Made by a program: the position numbers and the translations under genes. The notes under the pieces are model-generated. The model was not told where the DNA came from. It did not search any database and worked only from the letters and a program-made list of their open reading frames with translations. Source: Diadophis punctatus similis (Eukaryota; Chordata; Lepidosauria; Squamata; Dipsadidae). Taken from it: a DNA stretch of 64,000 nt. This document shows positions 23,120 to 33,226 of the stretch, piece after piece; the stretch's first letter is position 1; every line of letters starts with the position of its first letter. Where the stretch lies: contig JALIGW010000001.1 in the NCBI GenBank assembly GCA_023053685.1, positions 66,717,740-66,781,739 on the forward strand, written 5' to 3'.

Positions 23120-23760
23120 TGAACATGAAGATTTCCCATATTTAATTATAACCTTAAGTTGCTGAACTCAACATCTTCACCATGTCAGTATCAACAAAGC
23201 AGTTAAGTCTCTGCCGTAGCTGGAACCCTAAAAACACTAAAGGTTTCTTATAGCATCTTCAAAATACAGCATATATTACCTAAATGGATGTGATGCATTT
23301 TTTAAAAAAAACACAGGGAAAGCCCATGAAAATAAATAAAAAACATAATAAACTGAGAAAGTTAAAACTAACCAAGGAAAAAGATCTTCCAAAGAATGAC
23401 CAGAGATAACCTCCGCATATAGGGATAGGAGTATCTACAGGGACGGAGGAAAGAAGCTTTAAAAAGTCAGAATCAACCACATGATTGAAACCGCCCCACC
23501 ATCTTGATGTGCATCAATGTCATGGCTACCATCTAAACTTTTTATACACTCTCCCCAAATGATCTTTTTCAGGGAAATATGAAAGAGAAAGTATGATGCA
23601 AGCGTTCTGTCAGGCTGGGCACTGCATAGTTATTGCTTCCCCAACAGTACTTACAGGAATTAAGTGCCTAGAACAGATTATTTTCCTCTAATTGAGCTTA
23701 AAAGATTTGATTAAAAAGAGCAATTGTTTTTGATAAGGCATGAACCCAGGTGTGTCGTGT
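23120..23760. other. No recognisable feature
   Basis: AT-rich DNA; no gene or repeat identified. Confidence 0.6.
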
Positions 23761-23761
23761 G

Positions 23762-23999
<238 letters not shown>

Positions 24000-24029
24000 G
24001 TGATGTTCATCCATCATATTCGAAGTGGA

Positions 24030-24540
24030 CCTTGACATCTATCAATTGGGGGGGATGTCAAGACTTGTGCGTGAATTGGATTAAAGTGAGGGAGATGTGT
24101 GCATAGTCAGCCTCACTCTCTCTTCCCAGATTCCATCCTGCTTCAAATAGCAGGACAAGAGTCGAGACAGTTGGAGATGGGCTGGGCGCAGTGGTTGACC
24201 AGGGCGTCTTTTGTGTCTTGCCGTGCTCTTAGCGTACCACATCGCTTGCAGAGACCACCTTCATGACCGTTGTCCTATTCTAGTAGATTTCATCTGCTCA
24301 GTCCGCCGGAATCTGTCTTCACATGCTCGGGATAGACAAGTCCCGATCTCACCGAAGGTCGATGACCCAATGGCTACTCTCAACCTGGTTTGGCCAGCCT
24401 GTCGAAGCTGTTGCCTGGGGTGTGGCCGCTGCGCATGCTACAACTGCTAGGAGCCACAGGTGAGAGCTGAGTGACAGGTGGGGACCAAAGGTGAACGAGC
24501 TGCCCTAAAAGCTGCCCTAAAATGTGCTGCCGTAAAGGAC
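24030..24540. other. Unidentified GC-richer segment
   Basis: From about 24180 to 24490 the DNA is richer in GC and CpG than its neighbours (for example CCGCCGGAATCTGTCTTC and GGGGTGTGGCCGCTGCGC). It has a 79-codon plus-strand frame (24211-24450) with several Cys residues but no domain I know. It may be the 5' part of an old retroelement. Confidence 0.4.
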
Positions 24541-24590
24541 ACAACATGCCCTTACACCAGAGGTGCTACCCTTCCCTGAGCACCCCATAC

Positions 24591-24593
<3 letters not shown>

Positions 24594-24676
<83 letters not shown>
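24594..24676. repeat. (GA)n microsatellite
   Basis: About 41 GA units directly next to the 3' end of the antisense SINE at 24679, suggesting that the SINE tail seeded it. Confidence 0.97.
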
Positions 24677-24677
<1 letters not shown>

Positions 24678-24678
24678 T

Positions 24679-24814
24679 TAACAAATTAACAGAGTTGGAA
24701 GGAACTTGCAGGTCATCTAGTCCAACCCCCTGCCCAAGCAGGAGACTCTTACATCTGCCTCTACCTAGGATCGAACTCACAACCTCCTGATTGTGAGGCA
24801 AGAGCTCTACTTCT
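24679..24814 (-). mobile_element. tRNA-derived SINE (family A), antisense
   Basis: In antisense it has the B box GAGTTCGATCC, the TAGGTAGAGGCAGATGTAAG body and the CR1-like tail. Its head stops at GTAGAGCTCTTGCC and is followed on the right by a few GATA units. Confidence 0.87.
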
Positions 24815-24839
24815 AGATAGATAGATGATAGATAGATAG

Positions 24840-25964
24840 ATATTTTAAGTATCTGGAGATTTTTCTTTGTTAATTGAACGCATTCTGCATCTGGAATGAA
24901 TAATAGAACCATGTGCTGTTTTTAATTTGAATTAGAATATATAAGAATTTTGCTGGCAATTATTTATACTAGAACTTCTTTTTTTTTTTTTTGCTTTTGT
25001 TGTAAAAAAAATGTAAGAGGAAGTCATGCAGACCTCCAAGTCTGTAATGCAGCAAGCAATTCTAGTTCTTTGTTGTCAGAACTTGACAAATGATACTTGA
25101 AGCTCATCACAACATTAAAATAATGCATTTGATATTATCATCTTCATTACCATCATCAATTACCAGCTTGTAAAGTAGACAATGACATGGTCACATCCAG
25201 TGTATATACAAAGCCGTTTTATTAATAAACTTTTCTTTCATTGTTCTTAGTCTGAGCTTGGAAAGCAGCTTCTGCCCTACATTCCTAGGAAGTGAATAAT
25301 ATCGGTGGAGATTACCCTCTAGTACCACATCTATTACTAACAGGCCATTATACAGATTGAATGCAACCTAATTAGGAAATGCTATAGTCAGCTGGGTGGG
25401 GATGTGGGCTGGTAAAGAATTGTTTTACATAAGCTTTGCTTGTTATAAAAAGAGTGTTTGTAGTGAAGGATTTGTGAAAGGTATCCTATGTGGTTTTCAG
25501 TGTTGAGCTTAGATTTCACAATCAGATCTAACATTCCTTATATGAGTAAGGCCTGACATATTCTCATATCTGATGGTCAGGGTTTAAAGGCAGGAAGACG
25601 GAATTTAAATTTTGCTATCTACTTACTTGTGTTTAATTATGGGGTATTAATGAGTAGGTTCTAAAATTTTGAGCACTTAAGGGAGTATTCCATTGGGGCC
25701 TGTCTCTATCATCCACAATTCTATCTGGATTGTCTCTGAGAATCTGGGCTTGAGTTAAGGTTTGTTGCCATTGCAAAAGGTGAAAAATCCATTTCCCCAT
25801 CTTTTTGTTCTAGATGGGAAGAACAATGGTTAAAGTACCTGGTCATATAGTGATAATATTAAAAAGAACCTGAACATGCCTTTTTCATCAAGTAGTTGAC
25901 AAAGATAAGGATTTTGAGGAACAGTATCTGAGGATTTGTAACTCATAGGTACCATACTGAAGCT
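24840..25964. other. No recognisable feature
   Basis: About 1.1 kb of AT-rich DNA without identifiable repeats or genes. Confidence 0.6.
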
Positions 25965-26195
25965 CAAATACTTGGGCCACCAAATGAGAAGACAGGACTC
26001 ATTGGAAAAGACTCTGATGTTGGGAAACATTGAAGGCAAAAGGAGAAGGGGACAGCAGAGGATGAGAGGATGTTTAGATAGTGTCATTGATGCAGTGGGC
26101 ACTATCAGGGAGATAGTGGAGGACAGGGGGCTTGGCGTGCTATGGTCCATGGGTTGCAAAGAGTCGGACACAACTGAACAACAACCACCATCACA
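25965..26195 (+). mobile_element. BovB (RTE) LINE 3' end
   Basis: The plus strand encodes QMRRQDSLEKTLMLGNIEGK, then RRRGQQRMRGCLDSVID and WSMGCKESDTTEQQ, the C terminus of BovB ORF2. The DNA ends in GCAAAGAGTCGGACACAACT, the signature BovB 3' end. BovB is abundant in squamates and is the best known horizontally transferred vertebrate LINE. Strongly 5'-truncated. Confidence 0.92.
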
Positions 26196-27195
26196 TGGTT
26201 TCTCACCATCCTATATTGCGTTAAAACTGCTATCCAATTTTAGCAAACACGTTGTTACAAAATCTTGAAATTCTTTTGCACGCTCTATTTAATCTCCCCG
26301 TGATCTGTCTCAAAATAGAGTGCATTATTCTTTTCCTACACAAATATCCTGCTATCCTGTTTTTAAATGGCAGGGACAGGAATCACATTTTATGGAGATC
26401 AACTTAGTCCTTACAACTTTTATGACGTACACATTTGTTAATCTTTAGGTGTCACAAGATTCTTTGTTGCTTTCATTGCAACGATTAACATGTATATTCT
26501 TTGGGAATTAGAAGGGTATCATGTCTGAACTGCTGACTATTTCATTAGGCTAAATGGGGGTTGAATGGAAGAAAGAAGAAGCTGGTCTTACATATTCCAT
26601 CTTAAGAGACTTCTGTAATTGGCTTAAGAAAAATATTTACTCAAGTACAGACTTCAATATGTTACTATTCTAAAATCTACATATTCTATGCTCAGCAGCA
26701 ACATGCACACAAATTGCATAGTGCATGAAGAACTTAACATACTCATTGCATGTGTTTGGGAGAGATGATAATCAGATCCCAGAAGTTAATATAAGCTTTA
26801 AAGAGGGAAGATGCTTGTCTAGAAAGTTTGATTTCTGTAATTGGTATCTGTTGCACGACAGCTGAATGTCTAGATCTTTGAATGGCTAAGCTATAATCTC
26901 TAATTAAAAGATTGGTGATCTGTGTCCTGTTGGAGTCCATTGTGTTACACCATTTTTTTTTGTCTGACATGTCTGTTTGAAGCTCTGTGTTAAGTTTATC
27001 CTGGGCAGGCTGAGATGAAACCAAGTAAATAGGCACACAGGAATCCAGGAACTTCTGGTAAATAATTTATTGTAGAAAAAGGTAAATTATTACAAAAGAA
27101 TTCCAGAAACTACAGTGTATCAAATGCAATTCTATTTACAATGATATCAAAATTTGTAATTATGTACACTTTCTCATACCTGAACTAATGCAAGG
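26196..27195. other. No recognisable feature
   Basis: AT-rich DNA. A 97-codon minus-strand frame (26743-27036) has no domain I recognise. Confidence 0.55.
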
Positions 27196-27203
27196 AGCTA
27201 GAT

Positions 27204-27565
27204 CAGTGGTTCCCAACCTTTTTGTGATCGAGTACCACTTGGAGGTCCCGTACAGTCGCCGCGTACCACCTGGTTCCAGAGAAACTAAATTCGATCAGAT
27301 ATCACTTTAGTTCCATAATTGTACCGTTCCTTTTTTGGCCCCGCGCATCCAGCAACTGGATTCTCAGGCCGCTGGGACCAGGTGGGTGGCGTGTGGCAAC
27401 AGTTGCAAATCGTTGCCAGATTATTTTGTGTTAGGCAGTAAACATTTTTGTGAAGTAAAAAATAACTAACTAAAAATCGTTCATGACCCCGAAAGTGTTC
27501 GCGTACCACCTGGAAGGCCCTCACGTACCACTAGTGGTACACGTACCACAGGTTGGGAACCACTG
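27204..27565. mobile_element. hAT MITE, GTGGTTCCCAACC family
   Basis: Ends CAGTGGTTCCCAACCTTT and AGGTTGGGAACCACTG are inverted repeats. The flanking 8-bp duplication AGCTAGAT (27196-27203, 27566-27573) is perfect. GTACCAC motifs recur near both ends. The interior has no transposase. Confidence 0.95.
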
Positions 27566-27573
27566 AGCTAGAT

Positions 27574-29179
27574 GGTCCTCTCTTTGGGCAGCAAGCCCAG
27601 TTTCCATCTATTTCTTATTTTAGCAACAGACAGTCTAATATCAGGTTGTTTTTCTCTGACTGTGAGAGAACTAATCCTTACCCCTTATTTCTTGGCTGCC
27701 GTTCACTATCTTTTTTTCTATTGAGAACAGCAAGAGATGCCAAAAATACTCTAAGCTTCCAGGTAACCATCAATCCTCATGGAGAGAGATTCTCAGGGAA
27801 AAACATCCTTGAATAGCTTCATCACATTGAAAAAAAATGGGTACAATACAATTCTGTATTTAGGGAAGAGGGGAATGAATGCCTACTGCTGTCCACTCAC
27901 CAGGGCAGGTCAAGCTACAGATAGATTTCCCTGCAGGGAGAGGTGGGGCAAAGGAACAGTTGAACTACAGGTCTTAAGGTGGGGAAAGCCTCATTTAGGC
28001 TTTGGAAGTGTTGGTGTTTGCTTACACCCCATTCAAAGAGCTCTGATGAATCACCCTAAAGTCCATCTACACCAATTTCTGTTTCTAAGAGAGATCAGCC
28101 AAGTGCCCTTGAAACACTGACAAGCACCACAGAATGAATTAAATCCTCTTTATTTATTTTTCTCCTCATATTAGGAGACATGTTTGGCCCTGGAGCAACC
28201 ACTTAGCTCTTTTGCTGAAAATACAGGTCTGCACTGATCCTCCACGAATCTGCCAAATCGTTTGCCAGAGAGAAAAGAAAGCTTGTTGCCATCAGTGCAT
28301 CTCGTAGGATTGAATTTGGGTGGATCAGTCTTTATAGGCTCTATTTTCTTGGGCTAGCAAGCAAATGTTTTGTTACTGCAGGATGTGAGGTGATGCTTCT
28401 GGTGAAAGAAACATCCTCAAACCCATGACATTAAATTCAGAGGTGAATGTTAAGAGGCTGAGATGGCAGAAAACCTTTCAGTGGTTTTGATAGCAACCTG
28501 GTAATTAGCAGGGTGTACCATCTAAAGAGTGCCAGGCGTGAAATTTTTAGAGGAGGTTCCTGCCAAAGAAGGTGGGACTCCCTGTGGCAAAGAGGCCAAG
28601 AAAAGAACACAGATCACCTCTTTCTTCTCAGTTCTAATGATAGATGTTTTGACTATTGTTGGCCTTTCTGAAGGCAATCAGAAGCTGAAGTATTTTTCTA
28701 CACCAGCAACACCCTCTTGCCTACCATTCCCTCTCCATCCTTAACCCTCTGTCCAATTCCATTCCGGTTCTCCAATAGCAATGAAAAATAAACTATGTCT
28801 TGATCGCTATGCAGAAAGCTCTCTGCCCAGGTGTGCCATGGAAAGCAAGCAAGCAATTTGGGTCTCTACCTATTGCCAGCAGGGAACAGAATCTGCAGAA
28901 ACACTCTGGAGCTTAAGGGCCTTCCCAGGCTATTAGAAAAGCCTCTTTAATTGATTCTGAGCACTACTAACGCTTTAGCTGCCAACTGAGCTTTAGAAGA
29001 CCTATTTCTTCCTGCTGCATAATGAGTGGGGGAAGGTAGATTTCTTCAGAGGAGAAAAGTTGAGAAAACTCTAGACATGTACAAAGTTATAGACACCAAG
29101 ATGCAATGTGCAATCAGATATCAGGAAAAAACTCTGGTGGTGGTTAGAGGGGCTGAAGAGAGAGATTTAGATTGACAGC
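27574..29179. other. No recognisable feature
   Basis: About 1.6 kb of unique-looking DNA. Short plus-strand frames (27779-28120 and others) show no domain. Could include non-coding conserved DNA, which cannot be judged from one sequence. Confidence 0.55.
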
Positions 29180-29187
29180 TTTATTTC

Positions 29188-29321
29188 CACTGTTCCCTCT
29201 AAGGTGCAAGGCCGTGCGGCCGTGCACGTAATGAGAGAACGCCATGCGGAAGTTTCTAACTTCCGTGCCTGCGCGGCTGCGCAGATGAAAAGAGAACGTT
29301 TTCTGATATTAAGAGGAACAT
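29188..29321. mobile_element. Short hAT MITE, TGTTCCCTCTAAG family
   Basis: The left end CACTGTTCCCTCTAAG and the right end TTAAGAGGAACAT are inverted. The flanking duplication TTTATTTC (29180-29187, 29322-29329) is perfect. GC-rich interior with GTGCGGCCGTGCACG. Confidence 0.85.
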
Positions 29322-29329
29322 TTTATTTC

Positions 29330-29644
29330 AGGTTTACTTTCACCACAATGATAGTCCTGGCTTGCACTTTATCATTGCTATGGAAATCCAGTAGTTTATA
29401 CAGTCTTATTTGTTTTGTGTTTGGCTGATTTATAACCTGCCTGTCCTCCAAGCACTTAAAGTGCTTTACGTGGAAGTTTCCCCAGTTCTAATCTAACACT
29501 TTAACCACTTCCCCACACCATTTTTTTTACAAGGCTCAACAACACAGCACTTTTGGATGCCAGAGTGATTTTCAGGATTCCAAATGATCCTGAGATTCCA
29601 ACACTCTCCCAATCAAAAGGGGACAGACATAATATTTCAAAGGC
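29330..29644. other. No recognisable feature
   Basis: Short unique-looking stretch between two MITEs. Confidence 0.5.
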
Positions 29645-29652
29645 GATGGAGC

Positions 29653-29961
29653 CAGAGGTGGGTTCCTCCCGGTAGCTCTTACCTGTTGGTCGCCGCAGAG
29701 TCGAAGAAGCTGATCGCGTTCGCAGTGCGGAGCTTCCCCCGCCCGCTTCCCCCACCCGCCTGGATGCCACCATTTGCGTTCTTTTGCCCTGTGCGCATGC
29801 GCAAAGCGTTCTGCTTGTGCAGAGGGCAAAAGAACGCAAATGGTGGCATCAAGGCGGGCGGGGGAAGCGAGCGGGGGAAGCCCCATGCCGCGAACGCGAC
29901 CAGCTTCTTCGGCTCTGCGGCGACCAACAGGTAAGAGCATACCGGGAGGAACCCACCTCTG
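29653..29961. mobile_element. Palindromic hAT MITE, GGTGGGTTCC-end family
   Basis: Nearly the whole element is a hairpin: CAGAGGTGGGTTCCTCCCGG at the left pairs with the complement at the right, and arms of about 140 bp follow. Flanks GATGGAGC and GATGGGGC (29645-29652, 29962-29969) differ at one base. The core 29766-29847 contains GCGCATGCGC and closely resembles the core of the SPIN-ended element at 40810-41065. Confidence 0.92.
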
Positions 29962-30224
29962 GATGGGGCTGACCAAAATTGGACAAACATTTCTTATGAT
30001 GTAGACTGTTCTTGTTAATACATTCCTAAATAGCACATGCTTTGTTAGCAGATACAGCACACTATTGAATTAGAACATCCAGAGTCCTTTCAGTATTACC
30101 AAGCCAGGTTTCCTCCATCTTTTACTTATATAAGACTTTATAATGGTGCAGGACTTTATAATTCTTTCTGTAAATCCGTGTTTCTTTCAGTCCACTGCTA
30201 AAGGCATTCTAAGCCTTAATTAAG

Positions 30225-31915
30225 CCTTTCCTTTTCTTCCAAAATGTTAGCCACTCCTTCTGATTTTGTATTGCCTGCAAATTTGATGACAATCAACTCA
30301 ACCTCTTCATCTACATCATTAATAAAAGTGTTGAGCCACATATGGCCCAGCAGAGATACCTGTGGCTTTCCACTCTTCACAGCTGTCCAAACTGATGTGG
30401 AGCCCTTGGTGAATGCTCTCTAAGGTTGGTCATTCAGTCAATTATTAACCCACCTAAAAATTGTATCGTCTAGCCCTTATTTTACCGTTTTATTAAAAGG
30501 GATATTGTGAGAAATTTTGTTGAATGTTTTGCTAAGGTCAATGCTTTGCTGAGGTCAACATTTCCCCCAATCCATTAAGTTAGTAACTCGGTCAGAAAAG
30601 GAGATGAGATTAATGTGGCATGACTTATTTGTGATAAATGCATGCTGGCTCATGTTAATTACTGCCTTCTTAATCAAGTGCTCCCAAACATGCTGTTTAA
30701 AAATCTCTTTGCAGACCTTGCCCAGTAGAGATATCAAGCTGACAGGTCTATAATTTACTGGATCCTCCTTGTTGAGTTCTGGTACTGAAGAGGCTTGAGA
30801 CAGGCTTGTAACAAACAGCTCTTTATTGTAGCTCAGTAAGGTCCAGCAAAAGAGCCAGGCTGACAGCTCTCCCTTTTATACAGAGCTGTCACATGGCTCA
30901 ACCAATAAACGGTCTCCCTTTTCCCGCATGAATAGCAGACCTTGGAGTAAACAGTATGTCCTTAATACATAACACTCCTTATACCTTTTTTTTGAAAAAT
31001 ACAAAACTTCTATCACTTTCTTGCCGTTTCTGAAACCTTACCAATTCCCCAAGAGGTCTCAGAGATTACATTTAGTGGTTCTATGATGACCTCCTTTGGT
31101 TTCTTCAATACCTGAAGAGGTAATGCAGCTGACCTTGGTGACTCAATTTCTTTAAATTAGCTAAGTGTTCTTTTACTCTTGATTTGTCTCTCCTGAACCA
31201 AAGCTCTCTCCTTCCACCATTGATATAATGATGACCAGGTAGGGCTTTTTTCTTTCCACAGAGAAGAAAGGTGTAAAATACAAATTAAGACATTCTGTCT
31301 TCTCACTATCATTAATCAATTCATCCTTTCCTCTCTGGGGAATGTTTGCAAGCCTTGGCTCATTCTGAGCTTTTGCCTTTCTGCCATAATCCATGATGTT
31401 TCTGGCAACTGCCCTGCATCATTTTTTTGGACATACACCCCTCTTTCCATTTCCTATACACATCCCGCTTTTTTTCTAGCACTTTAAAAAGCTCTGTGTG
31501 AATTTGACTTTATCAAAATCTACTCTTCTGAAATTCATTCTACAAGCTTGACTTTGTTCCTCTTCCCCTTGATACTATGAACTCAAGGATTATATGGTCA
31601 CTTCTTCCAAAGATTCCATTCACATTCATTTCTTCAGCCAAGTTCTCTCTATAGGTAAGGAATGATTCCAGGGTAGCAGATCCCAATATTCCTTCTTGAC
31701 AAATGACCCTGTCAGCAAGACAGGAAAGGAATTTGTTGGCAATTCAACTTGGCAGAATTCGATTTCCAACAGACGTCAGGGTATTTGAATATCCCGTTGT
31801 CACTACAATGTGCCATTTTAAAAGTTTAATCAACTGACACACAAAGGTCTTACCCATACCTTCTGCCAATCCAAGGAGCCCATTCTCCTACTATCGTATA
31901 ACTTTGGTTTTCTCT
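30225..31915 (-). mobile_element. Old CR1-type LINE, antisense, interrupted by a solo LTR
   Basis: Stretches such as ATTGCCTGCAAATTTGATGA, ATTAATAAAAGTGTTGAG, CCACCTAAAAATTGTATC and AAGCTGACAGGTCTATAATT follow the order seen in the antisense of CR1 upstream regions in amniotes, as I remember it. No long frame is kept. The LTR at 30770-30974 splits it at a point where the flanks rejoin in register. Borders are approximate. Confidence 0.6.
30770..30974 (-). mobile_element. Solo LTR of an LTR retroelement, antisense
   Basis: The 205-bp unit starts TGTTGAG and ends CATAACA, giving TG...CA termini, and is flanked by a perfect 5-bp duplication CTCCT (30765-30769, 30975-30979). In antisense it carries TATAAAAG (30873-30880) and, about 45 bp on, AATAAA (30822-30827), in the order expected of U3-R-U5. 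An inverted CCAAT (ATTGG) lies upstream of the TATA box. No internal retroviral sequence adjoins, so this is what remains after recombination between two LTRs. Retrovirus-like or Ty3-like origin cannot be settled. Confidence 0.83.
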
Positions 31916-31930
31916 CTTTTTATTCTTATT

Positions 31931-32535
31931 TTTTTATTTTTTATTTATTTTTTAAAAAGTTTTTTATTTATAAAACAGATAAAAGAACAAAGAGACAAAA
32001 CATACAATAAACGTAAAGAACAAGTACATGACGAATCGTAATCTAGTATACATATTTACATTCCGCTAATTTATACATCGTTATTTATCTTAAATTGCAA
32101 AGAATGAGTTATAGTTTTTCTTTTCATCTCCACCATTTTAATTTTTAATCTTGGTTCTCCTTTCTCCCCACCAATGATATAATTTGTTCCAGGTTTCAAT
32201 GTATTTTGTTTCATCTTTTCCCTTCATTTCTGACATTAACCTATCCATTTCAGCACATGTTAATATTTTGCGTAAAATTTCTTCTTCTGTGGGTATGATT
32301 TGTTTTTTCCAATTTTGAGCAAAAGTTAACCTTGCGGCAGTCAATATATGTAGCATTAAGTATATTATGTTTTTGTCATATTTATCTAATGTTATCCCTA
32401 ATAAAAAGAGTTCTGGTTTGAGGTCCAGTTTTATTTTTAATATTTCTTCCAGCCATTGTTTGATTGTTGTCCAGAATTCTCGTGCTTTGTGGCACTCCCA
32501 CCACATATGATAATATGTGCCGGATTGCATTTGGG
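31931..32535 (-). mobile_element. L1 LINE 3' end, antisense, 11-bp target duplication
   Basis: The minus strand encodes about 130 residues typical of the end of L1 ORF2: GTYYHMWWECHKAREFWTTI, then LKPELFLLGI, ARLTFAQNWKKQIIPTEEE and YIETWNKLYHWW. A T-rich left end is the poly-A tail in antisense. The direct repeat TTATTCTTATT (31920-31930, 32536-32546) flanks it, so this is a complete, heavily 5'-truncated insertion. Confidence 0.92.
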
Positions 32536-32717
32536 TTATTCTTATTCAATCACTTTCAATAGGGTGCACATATTCCAATGAGAATAAAGAATACTAAGCA
32601 ATGAAAAGAAACCTTTTGGGTGCTACTGAAAAAGGATAGATTAACAACACAATCAGACTTGCAAGATTCTATTATTGTAGCCAATCTCAATAAAAATAGT
32701 TTTTGCCTTCCTGTGGA

Positions 32718-32906
32718 GTTGTCCCAAAGGTGCTTTTTCAAAAGGCAACTGGACTTCCTTTGTTTTTGCTTGAAGACATTATGCTTTTCATCCAAGAAGC
32801 TTCTTCAGTTCTGAACTGAAGAAGCTTCTTGGATGAAAAGCAAAAGGTCTTCAAGCAAAAACAAAGAAAGTCCAGTTGCCTCTTGAAAAAGCACCTTTGG
32901 GACAAC
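32718..32906. mobile_element. Long inverted repeat, probably a Penelope-like element end
   Basis: Arms of about 94 bp meet at AGTTCTGAACT. Each includes AAGAAGCTTCTTGGATGAAA and CTTCAAGCAAAAACAAAG or their complements. This hairpin recurs in reptile and fish genomes and I associate it with Penelope-like retroelements, but no RT or endonuclease is present to prove it. Confidence 0.6.
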
Positions 32907-33093
32907 CATGACTTGGATGATTAAGAATCCCCACTGACATTCCTGTGGAGATGATTTTCTGTACCAGTCTACCTAGCAGGGCTTGACAAATGGCTTCCAA
33001 ACTGATTAGTAAAATAAGAATAAGATGTGCTTCTGTCTTTCTCTAGGGATTTTTTAAATTTTCTAAAGTGCTTTATTACTTAGGTGTATTTCA

Positions 33094-33226
33094 CAAGTGT
33101 CAAACTTGCGGCATCACGTTGCCGTCACGTGACTTTTCATGACATTTCCCCCATTTGCGGAGCTGGGATGGGCGTGGCCTGTGCATGATGCATCCGGCCC
33201 ATGGGCCCGCCAGTTTGACATCCCTG
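33094..33226. mobile_element. Short hAT MITE, GGTGTCAAACTCG family
   Basis: Ends AAGTGTCAAACTTGCGGC and CCAGTTTGACATCCCTG, with the inner TCACGTGAC and GATGCATCCGGCCC motifs shared with copies at 6404 and 41260. The target duplication is no longer clear. Confidence 0.83.

Noticed and set aside
31931..32535. A conserved host gene exon (long minus-strand frame)
   Set aside because: The protein matches the end of L1 ORF2 and the segment has a target duplication, so it is a retrotransposon insertion.
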